A stretch of DNA of 64,000 nucleotides from Paenibacillus mellifer (GCF_023195895.1 NZ_JALPRK010000002.1:186001-250000), one strand, 5' to 3'. Counted from the stretch's first letter, positions 35,134-44,542 are shown. Made by a program: numbers and translations. The notes: generated by a model from the letters alone, not told the origin.

Positions 35134-35571
35134 ATGAAAAAAGGTAAAATCGTATTGGAAAAAGGCGGCGAGGTTGAAATTCAGTTCCTTCCCGAGGAAG
35201 CACCGAGTACGGTCGCAAACTTCGAAAAATTGGCTAATTCCGGATTCTATAACGGACTCTCGTTCCATCGTGTAATTCCAGGATTTGTGGCTCAGGGCGG
35301 CTGCCCGATTGGCAACGGCACCGGCGGTCCGGGTTATACTATCAAATGCGAGACGGACACGAACGTAACCAAACATGAGCGCGGGGTGCTGTCGATGGCC
35401 CATGCCGGCAAAGATACCGGCGGCAGCCAATTCTTTATCGTATACGAAGCACAGCCGCATTTGAACGGGGTACATACCGTTTTCGGCAAAGTGACTTCGG
35501 GTATGGAACTCGTGGACAATGTCCGTCCTGGCGATAAAATGAAGGAAGTTTCTGTTTGGGACGAAGCTTAA
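35134..35571 (+). CDS. ppiB: Peptidyl-prolyl cis-trans isomerase (cyclophilin type)
   Basis: A 145-residue cytoplasmic cyclophilin that speeds proline isomerisation in folding proteins. Typical motifs are [28 protein letters not shown] (catalytic Arg), [29 protein letters not shown] and [11 protein letters not shown]. The ATG at 35134 is preferred to the GTG at 35122, since AGAAGGG sits better before the ATG. Convergent with tlp. Confidence 0.95.
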   Translation: MKKGKIVLEKGGEVEIQFLPEEAPSTVANFEKLANSGFYNGLSFHRVIPGFVAQGGCPIGNGTGGPGYTIKCETDTNVTKHERGVLSMAHAGKDTGGSQFFIVYEAQPHLNGVHTVFGKVTSGMELVDNVRPGDKMKEVSVWDEA

Positions 35572-35587
35572 ATCAGGTTCAAAGTGA

Positions 35588-35634
35588 AGGGGGTGCCCGC
35601 AAGGCCAAGCAGACTTGGCAGCGGAGCACCCCTT
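35588..35634. terminator. Bidirectional terminator between ppiB and tlp
   Basis: AAGGGGGTGC and GCACCCCTTT form the stem; an inner GCCAAG/CTTGGC pair sits in the loop. Useful in both directions for the convergent genes. Confidence 0.7.
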
Positions 35635-35643
35635 TGATTATTC

Positions 35644-35877
35644 TTACGATTTTCTTTGGTGAGCAGCTTCGTCCTTTACTTCTTCCCGGAAGCCCTCGAT
35701 GGCGTGAAGCCGTTTATCGTTCTTCTCCTCAACCTGCTTCTTCTCCTTGACGGAGATTTCGTCCGCATGCTCGCTGAGGTAATCTTGACCCTCTCGGAAA
35801 TTCTCGATGGTGTTTTGAATGCTCCGTTGCAGCTTATCGACGTTATCGGAGCGATTGTCCGGTTTAGCCACGTTCAT
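35644..35877 (-). CDS. tlp: Small acid-soluble spore protein Tlp
   Basis: A 77-residue hydrophilic, highly charged protein with no hydrophobic core. It matches the thioredoxin-like Tlp family of spore proteins: RSDNVDKLQRSIQNTIENF at the N terminus and EKNDKRLHAIEGFREEVKDE at the C terminus. It accumulates in the spore core. The minus-strand ATG follows CAGGAGGAATG-type context. Its neighbour ppiB is convergent. Confidence 0.92.
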   Translation of the reverse strand: MNVAKPDNRSDNVDKLQRSIQNTIENFREGQDYLSEHADEISVKEKKQVEEKNDKRLHAIEGFREEVKDEAAHQRKS

Positions 35878-36024
35878 TCCTCCTGGATATAGGGATTTGT
35901 CAATACGATATCGCCCTTAGGGTTGGCTTTTTCGAGCGGTTTTTATTCACTTTAGGTCGAGGCGGATGGGGGATGAATATTCCATACACGAATGGAACCG
36001 GGTCAGACGTTGTGAGGTGCAGGC

Positions 36025-36053
36025 TTGATTTTTGACAGGATTAGTGCTAACAT
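36025..36053 (+). promoter_or_regulatory. Candidate promoter of the riboflavin operon
   Basis: TTGATT (36025-36030), a 17-base spacer and TAACAT (36048-36053) with a TGC extension lie 35 bases before the FMN aptamer. A separate TTGACA at 36032 has no well-placed -10. Confidence 0.45.
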
Positions 36054-36087
36054 TCGTCTTGCAGTTATGCAAACCAAATATTTAGCA

Positions 36088-36243
36088 ATCCTTCGGGGCA
36101 GGGTGAAATTCCCTACCGACGGTGATGGCTCATTGGACGTTAGTCCGATGAAGCACAAGTCCGTGACCCGCAGTGCTTTCGTAAGCATGCGGCTGAGCCG
36201 GTGAGATTCCGGGACCGACAGTATAGTCTGGATGGGAGAAGGA
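36088..36243 (+). ncRNA. FMN riboswitch (RFN element)
   Basis: The conserved RFN blocks are present in order: ATCCTTCGGGGCAGGGTG, AATTCCCTACCGACGGTG, AGTCCGTGACCCGC, then GGTGAGATTCCGGGACCGAC, AGTCTGGATGGGAGAAGG. It binds FMN. The variable P3/P4 arms (CATTGGACGTTAGTCCGATG and GTGCTTTCGTAAGCAT) fold as hairpins. A transcription terminator lies about 220 bases downstream and ribD follows, so control is by FMN-dependent termination. The 220 bases between aptamer and terminator show no gene. Confidence 0.96.
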
Positions 36244-36462
36244 AAACGCGAGAGCACGGACGTTATTTTATTTGCGAAGGTGTTCGGATTTAAAGAGTTT
36301 CATTTGATCAAGTTCTGTTTTTCACAAACTGTTATTTGTGGAGGAGTCTTGGCAAATGCTAACTTTCGTCTTTCATGTGTCGCATCTATTTATCTTTGGA
36401 TAAATGGGGCTACACGATAGGCGAAGGTGCTCTTTGATTTAGCGTAGAACTACTCTCATGAT

Positions 36463-36495
36463 CAACCCTGCCGGATTGCGGCAGGGTTGTTTTTG
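36463..36495 (+). terminator. Riboswitch-controlled terminator before ribD
   Basis: CAACCCTGCCG-GATT-GCGGCAGGGTTG followed by TTTTTG is a strong intrinsic terminator 47 bases before ribD. It is the likely off-switch of the FMN riboswitch. Confidence 0.85.
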
Positions 36496-36541
36496 TTTTT
36501 GGTTACTGATCGATACGTATGGACGGAAGGAGGAAGCGCGG

Positions 36542-37669
36542 ATGAAGGTAATTGATGACGAATACTACATGGCTTTAGCGCTGGACATGGCGGAGCGGGC
36601 GTTGGGACAAACCGGAACGAATCCGGTCGTTGGTGCCTTAGTCATAAGGGAAGGAGAATTGGTTGGACTAGGCACTCATTTGGAGCGGGGAACCCCTCAT
36701 GCCGAAGTGCATGCCTTGAATATGGCCGGTTCCCGGGCGGAAGGCAGTACGGTCTACGTCACCTTGGAACCTTGCAGTCATCACGGTTTAACGCCGCCTT
36801 GTGCGGAGCGGCTGATTCAAGAGAAGGTTCGCCGAGTCGTGGTTGCCTGCGAAGATCCCAATCCCCTCGTTGCCGGGAGAGGAATTGAGATGCTGCGTGC
36901 CGCAGGGATCGAGGTTCTAGTTGGTGTACTGCGCGAGCGGGCCTTGAAGCTAAACCGACGGTTCATCAAGTTCATCTCCACCGGCATGCCCTACGTGACG
37001 ATCAAATCCGCCAGCACGTTAGACGGGAAGCTTGCTAGTCGAACAGGGGACAGTAAATGGATATCCAATGAGAAGGCGCGGGAAATCGTGCACACGATGC
37101 GACATCGCCATCAAGCAATTATGGTTGGCGTATCGACGATTATAGCCGATGACCCGCAGCTGTCGACCCGATTAACCGTACCGGGATTATCGCCAGTACG
37201 GGTGGTCGCGGATTCCACACTCCGCATTCCCGAGACGGCACAGATCCTCCGCGATGGGGTGGCTCCAACCTGGATTATTACCACCCAACAGGCGGATCCG
37301 GACAAAGCGGAACGCTTGACCGAGCTTGGCGCGGAAATCCTCCGTTGCGGCAGCGGTCCGCAGGTCGATCTCCGGGATGCGTTAGTCCAGCTCGGGCAGC
37401 GTGGCATATCCTCCGTCCTCGTTGAAGGAGGCGGACGACTGAATGGCTCGTTGCTGGAACGCCGGCTGGTGGACGAAATTGTGTTGTTCTTTGCCCCCAA
37501 GCTTGTAGGCGGCAGCGAAGCACCTGGAACTTTTCACTTTGCTGGATATGATCTCATGCGGGAAGCCGTATCCTTGCGCGACATGGAAGTCGAACAAATC
37601 GGGGATAATGTGTGTATCAGAGGAGTTCCGGTCTGGGCAACAGCTGAAGTGAAGGAGGAGGATCACTGA
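36542..37669 (+). CDS. ribD: Bifunctional diaminohydroxyphosphoribosylaminopyrimidine deaminase / uracil reductase
   Basis: A 375-residue bifunctional enzyme for steps two and three of riboflavin synthesis. The N-terminal deaminase domain binds zinc through HAEVHA (His53, Glu55) and PCSHHGLTPPC (Cys78, Cys87). The C-terminal reductase domain starts near VTIKSASTLDGKLA and includes EGGGRLNGSLL. The open frame extends upstream to 36458 through the terminator, but GGAAGGAGG directly before 36542 fixes the start. Overlaps ribE by one base. Confidence 0.96.
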   Translation: MKVIDDEYYMALALDMAERALGQTGTNPVVGALVIREGELVGLGTHLERGTPHAEVHALNMAGSRAEGSTVYVTLEPCSHHGLTPPCAERLIQEKVRRVVVACEDPNPLVAGRGIEMLRAAGIEVLVGVLRERALKLNRRFIKFISTGMPYVTIKSASTLDGKLASRTGDSKWISNEKAREIVHTMRHRHQAIMVGVSTIIADDPQLSTRLTVPGLSPVRVVADSTLRIPETAQILRDGVAPTWIITTQQADPDKAERLTELGAEILRCGSGPQVDLRDALVQLGQRGISSVLVEGGGRLNGSLLERRLVDEIVLFFAPKLVGGSEAPGTFHFAGYDLMREAVSLRDMEVEQIGDNVCIRGVPVWATAEVKEEDH

Positions 37670-38343
37670 TGTTTACAGGACTTGTTGAGGAAATTGGCAC
37701 GATGAAGTCGATTGGCCGTAAGGGCGAAGCAATGTTGCTGAGCATTTCGGCGAAGGTTGTCACGGAAGGCATCAAGCTCGGCGATAGTATTTCGATTAAC
37801 GGCGTGTGCTTAACAGCAACTTCGTTTGATGCGTCCTCCTTTACGGTAGATGTCATGCCGCAGACGTACCGTAATACAAATCTGAAGGATTTGAAACCAG
37901 GCAGTCGCGTCAATCTCGAGCGCGCCATGGAGGCAAACGGGCGGTTCGGCGGGCATATCGTACAGGGGCATGTCGATGGAATCGGCACGATAGTCGGATC
38001 CAGCCAGGATCAAAACGCAGTAGTATTCCAAATCCGACCCGGTAAGTCATCCTTATTTAAATACATTATTCCTAAAGGATCGATTGCTGTGGACGGGATT
38101 AGCTTGACGGTGGTTGAAGCGGAAGGCGGCATGTTTACGATATCCATTATCCCGCATACCTTGGCTGAAACCGTATTGGCCTTTAAGCGGGCCGGGGACA
38201 CGGTTAACCTGGAATGCGACGTGCTTGGCAAATACGTGGAGCACTTGCTGAAGTACGGCAGAGGCAGCGTGGATACGGAAGAAGAAGCGGGCGATAGCTC
38301 TGGGATCAACCTTCCATTTCTGGCAGCGAACGGGTTTGTCTGA
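37669..38343 (+). CDS. ribE: Riboflavin synthase alpha chain
   Basis: A 224-residue protein made of two similar lumazine-binding barrels: MFTGLVEEIGTMKSI at the start of the first and QGHVDGIGTIVG at the start of the second. It dismutates two 6,7-dimethyl-8-ribityllumazine molecules into riboflavin. The start overlaps the ribD stop (TGATG). A 205-base gap carrying a dispersed repeat separates it from ribBA. Confidence 0.95.
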   Translation: MFTGLVEEIGTMKSIGRKGEAMLLSISAKVVTEGIKLGDSISINGVCLTATSFDASSFTVDVMPQTYRNTNLKDLKPGSRVNLERAMEANGRFGGHIVQGHVDGIGTIVGSSQDQNAVVFQIRPGKSSLFKYIIPKGSIAVDGISLTVVEAEGGMFTISIIPHTLAETVLAFKRAGDTVNLECDVLGKYVEHLLKYGRGSVDTEEEAGDSSGINLPFLAANGFV

Positions 38344-38371
38344 TCAAAAAGGTTCAAAGTATTGGGTTTGG

Positions 38372-38517
38372 AGCACCAAGAAGGTTGAATGAAGCTAGGG
38401 AATGAGCAGCGCAGCGTAGCTGTAAGCTACGTGAGCAGCGGAAGGCCCGAGTGAATTCAAGATTCGCCGTCGAATGGACTACCTTGAGCTGCTTCGTGAT
38501 CCAAAGATAATATTTTG
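38372..38517 (+). repeat. Dispersed repeat, copy 2 (within the rib operon)
   Basis: The core at 38372-38420 matches copy 1 (minus strand, 1409-1456). The element includes the perfect hairpin CGTAGCT-GTA-AGCTACG and ends with ATTTTGAACT, which is echoed at the end of copy 1. It is non-coding and lies between ribE and ribBA. A hairpin here could affect ribBA-ribH expression. I recall similar elements in Paenibacillus intergenic regions, but cannot search for them. Confidence 0.6.
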
Positions 38518-38548
38518 AACTACATATAAAAACAAGGAGGGGAAAGCT

Positions 38549-39787
38549 GTGGGTGACATCATATTAGACCGAGTCGAAGAAGCGATTTACGAATTGATGC
38601 GGGGCAAGGTCATCCTCGTCGTTGACGACGAGGACCGGGAGAATGAAGGGGATTTCGTGGCCCTGGCTGAAAAGGCGACACCCGAAGTCATCAACTTCAT
38701 GATTACCCAAGGCCGCGGTCTGGTCTGCCTGCCGATTACGGCGGAACGAGCAGAAGAGTTGGATTTGCAGCCGATGGTGGCGCAAAATACCGATAATCAC
38801 GGGACGGCCTTTACCGTCTCTATTGACCATAAAGATACGACGACGGGAATCTCGGCTTATGAGCGTTCCTTAACGGTTAAAGCCATTATGGATCCGAATG
38901 CCAAGGCTTCGGACTTCCGTAGACCGGGCCATATGTTCCCGTTGATCGCCAAGAAAGGCGGCGTGTTGCGTCGCGCTGGCCATACGGAAGCGGCGGTCGA
39001 CCTCGCCCGGATGTGCGGTGCTTATCCGGCCGGCGTCATCTGTGAAGTGATCAAGGAAGACGGGACGATGGCCCGATTGCCGGATTTGGTGGAGATCGCC
39101 AAAACCTATGATCTCAAATTGATTAGCGTGAAGGATCTCATACATTACCGCAATGAGAAGGAGAAGCTGGTCACGCGCGAGGTCGAGGTGCGTATGCCAA
39201 CCGATTACGGTGAATTCCGCGCCGTCGCCTACACGAATGACGTTGATAACAAAGAACATGTCGCATTGGTTAAAGGTGAGATCGACGGGGACGAACCGGT
39301 TCTCGTGCGGGTGCATTCTGAGTGCTTAACGGGAGACGTGTTCCACTCCCATCGCTGCGATTGCGGCCCGCAGTTTGAAGCGGCTTTGCGCCAGATTGAG
39401 GAAGCGGGTAAAGGGGTACTGCTCTATATGCGCCAGGAAGGCCGCGGGATCGGCTTGATCAACAAGCTGAAGGCCTATAAGCTGCAGGAACAGGGCTTTG
39501 ATACGGTTGACGCTAATCTGAAGCTCGGGTTTCCGGCGGACCTGCGAGACTATGGAATCGGGGCGCAAATTCTCAAGGATTTGGGAGTTCGTCAAATCCG
39601 TCTGATGACCAACAATCCGCGGAAGATCAAAGGCTTGGAAGGATACGGGCTGGAGGTTGTCGAACGCGTGCCGATCCAAATGAAAGAAAACGAGGATAAC
39701 ACTAAGTATCTGCACACCAAACAAGCCAAGTTGGGGCATTTGCTCAAATTTGACGATTTGGAGCAGGATGAATCCTCTCACGTCTAA
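38549..39787 (+). CDS. ribBA: 3,4-dihydroxy-2-butanone-4-phosphate synthase / GTP cyclohydrolase II
   Basis: A 412-residue fusion. The N-terminal DHBP synthase domain (1-200) has [13 protein letters not shown] and [15 protein letters not shown]. The C-terminal GTP cyclohydrolase II domain has the zinc cysteines in [15 protein letters not shown], plus RQEGRGIGL and [13 protein letters not shown]. It supplies both precursors of riboflavin. The GTG start at 38549 follows AAGGAGGGG. Confidence 0.96.
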   Translation: MGDIILDRVEEAIYELMRGKVILVVDDEDRENEGDFVALAEKATPEVINFMITQGRGLVCLPITAERAEELDLQPMVAQNTDNHGTAFTVSIDHKDTTTGISAYERSLTVKAIMDPNAKASDFRRPGHMFPLIAKKGGVLRRAGHTEAAVDLARMCGAYPAGVICEVIKEDGTMARLPDLVEIAKTYDLKLISVKDLIHYRNEKEKLVTREVEVRMPTDYGEFRAVAYTNDVDNKEHVALVKGEIDGDEPVLVRVHSECLTGDVFHSHRCDCGPQFEAALRQIEEAGKGVLLYMRQEGRGIGLINKLKAYKLQEQGFDTVDANLKLGFPADLRDYGIGAQILKDLGVRQIRLMTNNPRKIKGLEGYGLEVVERVPIQMKENEDNTKYLHTKQAKLGHLLKFDDLEQDESSHV

Positions 39788-39848
39788 GGACGAAGCCTCA
39801 CAACGCGAAATAATTCACTATCCCACTTATAGAAAGGTTTGATCATTC

Positions 39849-40316
39849 ATGGCAAACGTATTTGAAGGGCATTTAGTATCGGAAGGGTTAAAATATGCGA
39901 TCGTGGTTGGGCGTTTTAACGAGTTCATTACAAGCAAGCTGCTTTCCGGCGCTATGGATGCCTTGAAACGTCACGGAGCCAAAGAGGAAGAGATTAACGT
40001 CGCATGGGTGCCCGGCGCATTTGAAATCCCGTTCGCCGCGCAAAAGCTGGCGGAAAGCGGCAAATACGATGCAGTCATCACGCTGGGCACGGTCATTCGC
40101 GGTTCCACCACGCATTATGATTACGTCTGCAACGAGGTCGCCAAAGGGGTAGCCGCAGTAGGCCTCAAGTCTGGCGTGCCGACGATCTTTGGCGTCGTAA
40201 CGACCGAAAATATCGAGCAAGCGATCGAACGCGCAGGGACCAAAGCCGGAAACAAAGGTTGGGATGCGGCGATGGCAGCGATCGAGATGGCCAACTTGAC
40301 GAAACAACTGAAATAG
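39849..40316 (+). CDS. ribH: 6,7-dimethyl-8-ribityllumazine synthase
   Basis: A 155-residue lumazine synthase that condenses the pyrimidine and butanone phosphate. Motifs include [47 protein letters not shown] (catalytic His) and [11 protein letters not shown]. It is the last gene of the rib operon and is followed by a terminator. Confidence 0.97.
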   Translation: MANVFEGHLVSEGLKYAIVVGRFNEFITSKLLSGAMDALKRHGAKEEEINVAWVPGAFEIPFAAQKLAESGKYDAVITLGTVIRGSTTHYDYVCNEVAKGVAAVGLKSGVPTIFGVVTTENIEQAIERAGTKAGNKGWDAAMAAIEMANLTKQLK

Positions 40317-40328
40317 TGCTTATCTTAA

Positions 40329-40367
40329 TGTAGTACCTCTGATTCGACGGGGTACTACATTTTTCTT
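40329..40367 (+). terminator. Terminator of the rib operon
   Basis: TGTAGTACC and GGTACTACA are perfectly complementary and followed by TTTTTCTTTT. Confidence 0.85.
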
Positions 40368-40434
40368 TTGCAACAAACGGTTTTTAAGGTAAACTAATCT
40401 ACATATATGTTTGGTTACGGGTGGAGGATGTTCA

Positions 40435-41232
40435 TTGACGACAGTAACGTATAAGCTGGAAACTTTCGAGGGTCCGCTGGACTTGCTTTTGCACTTAATT
40501 GACAAAGCGGAGATCGATATTCATCAGGTCTCTATAAGTGAGATTACCGATCAGTACCTCGAATATTTACAAGACATGCAGGAGTTAGAGCTGGAGGTGA
40601 CCAGTGAGTTTCTGGTCATGGCGGCCACGCTGCTGTCGATCAAGAGCAAACAACTGTTACCCAAACCACCCGTCATTGAATTGGATGATGAATTCGATTA
40701 TTTGCTGGAGGATGAGGAGGACCCAAGGGACGAGTTAATTCGAAAGCTGATCGAATATCGGAAATATAAAGGAATTGCCGAACATTTGCATGAACGCGAA
40801 TGGGAACGCAGCTTGATCTTCTCCAAGGAGCCGGAGGATTTAACGCCGTATATGCCCGAAGTGCAGGAGAACCCGGTAAAGGGCCTGCACGCCGCTGATT
40901 TGATCGCCGTCTTTCAGAAGGCGATTCGGAAGGCTGCCAAGCGGAATACGGTAGCGCGAATTCACCGTGATGAGATCTCCGTCAAGGACCGGATCAAGGA
41001 GGTTGTAGGCGCGCTCCAGCAGGCGGGCAAGGGAGGGCGTCTGCTATTCTCTAAGCTGCTGCATCCGGAAATGTATCGGCATGAAATTGTCGTCACGTTT
41101 CTGGCGGTGCTGGAGCTGATGAAGATGAAGCAGATCGTCTGTTATCAAAACAAGCTGTTCGACGATATCGTCATGGAGTGGAGAGGAGAAGGAAGAATCG
41201 ATGAATTTTCAGGAATTGAAGTCGATTATTGA
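40435..41232 (+). CDS. scpA: Segregation and condensation protein A
   Basis: A 265-residue kleisin that bridges SMC heads in chromosome condensation. The N-terminal YKLETFEGPLDLLLHLIDKAEIDI-type start and the C-terminal winged-helix region (VVTFLAVLELMKMKQIVCYQ) are complete. A TTG at 40435, eight bases after GGTGGAGG, is chosen because the upstream TTG at 40411 precedes this site. It overlaps scpB by 32 bases. Confidence 0.94.
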   Translation: MTTVTYKLETFEGPLDLLLHLIDKAEIDIHQVSISEITDQYLEYLQDMQELELEVTSEFLVMAATLLSIKSKQLLPKPPVIELDDEFDYLLEDEEDPRDELIRKLIEYRKYKGIAEHLHEREWERSLIFSKEPEDLTPYMPEVQENPVKGLHAADLIAVFQKAIRKAAKRNTVARIHRDEISVKDRIKEVVGALQQAGKGGRLLFSKLLHPEMYRHEIVVTFLAVLELMKMKQIVCYQNKLFDDIVMEWRGEGRIDEFSGIEVDY

Positions 41233-41848
41233 GGGACTGTTGTTCTTGGCTGGCGAAGAGGGCTTAAGCCTGAAGCAGCTGGCCGAAGTAACTGAACAGC
41301 GGCAGGAGGTGATTTCGGACGCTTTGCTCGATATGAAAACATCCTTCGAGCGAGCCGGCCGAGGGCTGCAAATCGTGCAAATCGCCGGCAGCTACCAGTT
41401 GGCGACGCTTCCGGAGCATGCCCCTTATTTCGAACGCTTGGCCTACTCGCCTTCGCGTTCGACTTTATCCCAGGCTGCACTCGAGACGTTATCGATTATT
41501 GCGTACCGACAACCGATTACCCGGGTTGAAATCGAGGAGATTCGTGGGGTTAAATCGGAGCGAGCCATCCATTCGTTGGTGAACAAAGATTTGATCGAGG
41601 AGGTTGGCCGTGCCGAAGCGATTGGGCGTCCCATTCTATATGGCACCACGAAGGCGTTCCTTGATTATTTTGGACTAGCCAGCTTGAAAGATCTGCCGGA
41701 TTTGGCTGATTTCGAAAGTGCCGAACAGCTTGAGGAAGAAACTCAGCTGCTATTTCAGCGGCTGGAAGAACAACAACTAACTTTCGATGATGTAGGCGAA
41801 GAAGTTGCGCCGCCGGATGAGCCTCTAGTAACGGAGAACGAAAGCTAA
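41201..41848 (+). CDS. scpB: Segregation and condensation protein B
   Basis: A 215-residue partner of ScpA with two winged-helix domains. Visible are EGLLFLAGEEGLSLKQLAEV, YQLATLPEHAPYFERL, TLSQAALETLSIIAYRQPITR and GVKSERAIHSLVNKDLIEEVG. It starts inside scpA after GGAGAGGAGAAGG. The tail is acidic. Confidence 0.95.
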   Translation: MNFQELKSIIEGLLFLAGEEGLSLKQLAEVTEQRQEVISDALLDMKTSFERAGRGLQIVQIAGSYQLATLPEHAPYFERLAYSPSRSTLSQAALETLSIIAYRQPITRVEIEEIRGVKSERAIHSLVNKDLIEEVGRAEAIGRPILYGTTKAFLDYFGLASLKDLPDLADFESAEQLEEETQLLFQRLEEQQLTFDDVGEEVAPPDEPLVTENES

Positions 41849-42011
41849 CATAACGAATAAATCAATGTCACCTAAAACTGCCGGGGAAGTCTCCGGTGGT
41901 TTTTTTGCGTTTAAATGCTGCTTCATGCTGCGCATTGACGAATTTTTTCCTTTTGGGCAAGACATACTACGATGGAGAATTTTTATCTGATAGGTAATGG
42001 AGGGCTTTCCC

Positions 42012-42695
42012 GTGTGGATTTGGCTCGGAGGCATCCTGATCCTGCTGCTGCTTATAGCTGCCTTGATTTTGCTGTCTACAATCACGCTCCATTTGACCCT
42101 GCGCAAGAAGAATCGAGACGACACAATCTTGTTGGATGTCACGATGCTCTATGGTTTTGTGCGTCTGCACTACCAAGTGCCTTCGGTAAAGTTGAAGAAC
42201 TGGCGCGAGGGCCTGCAATTCGAGAAGAATCGACCTGAGAACGTATTGCAAAAGGAATCTTCCAGCGTGGATCAAAAAGTGAACAAAGACCAAGTCCAAC
42301 GATGGATGGACGAATTCGACCGGATGCTCAAGGCGACCAGCGGGTTTCGGGTTTGGCTTCGGGCCACGCTCCGCCGCATATCGTTCCGCCAGTTGGAATG
42401 GTCGACGAATATTGGTTTACAGGATGCAGCCCATACCGCAACATTGACCGGCGCCTTATGGGGAGTCAAAGGCACGCTTGTCGGATGGCTCAGTCATCAC
42501 ATTCGTTTAAAGCAAAGACCCAAGCTGTTCGTCGTCCCAGTATTTGGGGGGACGCCGTTATTTTCCACGGAATTTCGCTGCATAGCGCAAATTCGCTGCG
42601 GTTATGCTATATATGCTGGACTGGTACTTATAGTTCGCGTGCTAAAAGTGAAGGGAGGAGTGAAAAAATGGCTGACCATCCTATTCAAGGATTAA
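42012..42695 (+). CDS. DUF2953 membrane-anchored protein
   Basis: A 227-residue protein with an N-terminal membrane segment (WIWLGGILILLLLIAALIL), a basic stretch, and a soluble domain of the DUF2953 type near the C terminus (LEWSTNIGLQDAAHTATLTGALWG, ELSTEFRCIAQIRCGY-like block). The GTG at 42012 is preferred because ATGGAGGG just before it looks like the ribosome site; the ATG at 41997 is part of that site. Function is unknown. It precedes ytfJ and overlaps it by 28 bases, a pairing common in Bacillales. Confidence 0.8.
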   Translation: MWIWLGGILILLLLIAALILLSTITLHLTLRKKNRDDTILLDVTMLYGFVRLHYQVPSVKLKNWREGLQFEKNRPENVLQKESSSVDQKVNKDQVQRWMDEFDRMLKATSGFRVWLRATLRRISFRQLEWSTNIGLQDAAHTATLTGALWGVKGTLVGWLSHHIRLKQRPKLFVVPVFGGTPLFSTEFRCIAQIRCGYAIYAGLVLIVRVLKVKGGVKKWLTILFKD

Positions 42696-43165
42696 TGCAA
42701 ACCGCCATGGAGAACATCAAGGATATGGTTGATGTCAACACGATTGTGGGCGAGCCGGTGGAAACGCCGGACGGCAGCGTGATTCTGCCGATCAGCCGCG
42801 TCGGTTTCGGTTTTGCCGCAGGAGGTAGCGATTTTAATATCGAGGACGGCCACGAGAAGGCGGCTTCAGGTTCGACCGAACACGGCAAAGCCCGTCCGTT
42901 CGGCGGCGGTAGCGGCGGCGGGGTTTCGATCAATCCGATCGCTTTCCTTGTTGTTGGGAAGCCGGGGGTACACATCGTACCGCTGGATAACCAAACGCAT
43001 CTGGTCGAGAAAATTATCGATTCAGTTCCTGGTGTCATCGACAGAATCCAGTCCTTGTTCCCGAACCAAGCTGCAACTTCGGGTGCCTCGATGGCAACGG
43101 CGCATGCAGCTCAAAATGCGATGCAGGAATCGGCTGCAAGAAACGGCATCAACCCGTTCGCTTAA
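42668..43165 (+). CDS. ytfJ: Sporulation protein YtfJ (GerW family)
   Basis: A 165-residue protein of the GerW/YtfJ family (PF09579): IQGLMQTAMENIKDMVDVNTIVGEP, VILPISRVGFGFAAGG, a Gly-rich loop (FGGGSGGGVS) and NPIAFLVVGKPGVHIVP. In Bacillus GerW is a spore protein needed for L-alanine germination. The ATG at 42668 follows GGGAGGAG. The frame upstream is not coding. It has no signal peptide. Confidence 0.93.
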   Translation: MADHPIQGLMQTAMENIKDMVDVNTIVGEPVETPDGSVILPISRVGFGFAAGGSDFNIEDGHEKAASGSTEHGKARPFGGGSGGGVSINPIAFLVVGKPGVHIVPLDNQTHLVEKIIDSVPGVIDRIQSLFPNQAATSGASMATAHAAQNAMQESAARNGINPFA

Positions 43166-43181
43166 CCGCCTTTCGACCGTT

Positions 43182-43216
43182 GATCCTTTCCGGACTTCCG
43201 GGAGGGGTCTTTTTCT
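43182..43216 (+). terminator. Terminator after ytfJ
   Basis: GATCCTTTCCGG and CCGGGAGGGGTC pair with a few G-T contacts and are followed by TTTTTC. Confidence 0.7.
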
Positions 43217-43229
43217 TGATTCCAGGTGG

Positions 43230-43259
43230 GACATACTCTCCTGGATGATCGCATATAAG
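43230..43259 (+). promoter_or_regulatory. Candidate sigma-E promoter of dacB-spmA-spmB
   Basis: ACATACT at about 43231 and CATATAAGT at 43252-43260 resemble the sigma-E -35 and -10 elements (an ATA core and CATAyAHT) at suitable spacing. In B. subtilis the dacB operon is sigma-E dependent. Confidence 0.4.
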
Positions 43260-43304
43260 TAAACAAGTACTCGCTACAGTACCTGTTACCGGAGGAATCA
43301 GCAC

Positions 43305-44507
43305 ATGAGGAAAAGTACATCGGACCGCAGATTTCGCACGTTTTGCAGTTTTTTGGCAGCCGTACTGCTGCTTAGTTGGCTAAGTCCACAAGCGGTACAA
43401 GCCGCCCCCGCAGCGCCATCGATTCATGCTCAGGCCGCTGCGGTCATTGACGTGACGTCGGGGCGTCTGCTTTACAGTCAGCACGGGGATGAACCATTGC
43501 CGATCGCTAGTTTGACCAAAATTATGACGGCCATTGTTGCTATTGAACACGGGAAGTTGTCGGATACGGTTACAGTGGGAAGAAACGCTTTTGCCAAGGA
43601 AGGTTCGTCGATTTATCTCCATTTGGGGGAAGAGATGAGTCTGGAAAATATGCTGTACGGGCTCATGCTTCGTTCGGGCAACGATGCGGCCTCGGCCATT
43701 GCCGAGCATGTTGGCGGCTCCGAAGAGGGGTTCGTCTATTTGATGAACGAAAAAGCCAAGTTGCTCGGACTGACCCATACCCATTTTCAAAATCCACATG
43801 GGTTGGACGCTAAGGGGCATTATTCAACAGCGAACGATTTGGCCAAGCTGACAAGCTATGCGCTGAAAAATCCGCTGTTCAAGGAGATCGTCCGGACCCC
43901 CAGCAAAACTGCGCCGAATCCCAATGATCCTTGGGATTATAAATGGCTGAACAAGAACAAGATGCTGCGTTTCTATGACGGGGCGGACGGCGTCAAAACC
44001 GGATATACCAAAATCGCTAAACGATGCCTGGTGAGTTCCGCGACCCGTTCGGGTCAACAACTTGCGGTCGTCACTTTAAATGACGGAGATGATTGGAATG
44101 ACCACCGGAAGCTCCTGGACTACGGTTTTGCTAACTATCCGTTGACGACATTGATCGGCGAGGGGCAGATGATCGAAAATGGTTTGATCACCGGAGCCGA
44201 GTTTAAATATGCGCTGACATCGGAGGAAGCCGGACAAATTGAAAGAAGGCTGAAACTGACCACGGCGCGCACGGGCTCATTCGGGTACCGCGGTAAAATT
44301 AGTGTTCTTTTAAAAGGGGAAGAGATCGGCACAGTGCCGGTTTACGATAAAGTCAGCTATAATCCGTCCAGATCAGGAGTAGGAAGCGAACCGAAAACGG
44401 GTGGGGCCTTTGGTTCTGCTTCTGAACAGAAGGTGATTCGACTGCCTTCCAACTGGACGGGCGCGCTGAAAAAAGTGCTGCGATCTCTGTTGTTTGACGT
44501 TCAATAG
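43305..44507 (+). CDS. dacB: D-alanyl-D-alanine carboxypeptidase DacB (spore cortex PBP5*)
   Basis: A 400-residue exported penicillin-binding protein with a signal peptide (about 1-33, ending QAVQAAP). The SxxK motif is SLTK, with SGN in RSGNDAAS and KTG in GVKTGYTK. It lowers cross-linking of the spore cortex. Its place directly before spmA and spmB is as in B. subtilis, which separates it from the dacF paralogue at 3961. The ATG follows CCGGAGG. Confidence 0.93.
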   Translation: MRKSTSDRRFRTFCSFLAAVLLLSWLSPQAVQAAPAAPSIHAQAAAVIDVTSGRLLYSQHGDEPLPIASLTKIMTAIVAIEHGKLSDTVTVGRNAFAKEGSSIYLHLGEEMSLENMLYGLMLRSGNDAASAIAEHVGGSEEGFVYLMNEKAKLLGLTHTHFQNPHGLDAKGHYSTANDLAKLTSYALKNPLFKEIVRTPSKTAPNPNDPWDYKWLNKNKMLRFYDGADGVKTGYTKIAKRCLVSSATRSGQQLAVVTLNDGDDWNDHRKLLDYGFANYPLTTLIGEGQMIENGLITGAEFKYALTSEEAGQIERRLKLTTARTGSFGYRGKISVLLKGEEIGTVPVYDKVSYNPSRSGVGSEPKTGGAFGSASEQKVIRLPSNWTGALKKVLRSLLFDVQ

Positions 44508-44542
44508 CAGAGAGAGTAGGACAGGGTCAGGGAGGGGAAAAG

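Noticed and set aside
36232-36420. Short frame between the FMN aptamer and its terminator
   Set aside because: It lies in the riboswitch expression platform and has no ribosome site or family features.
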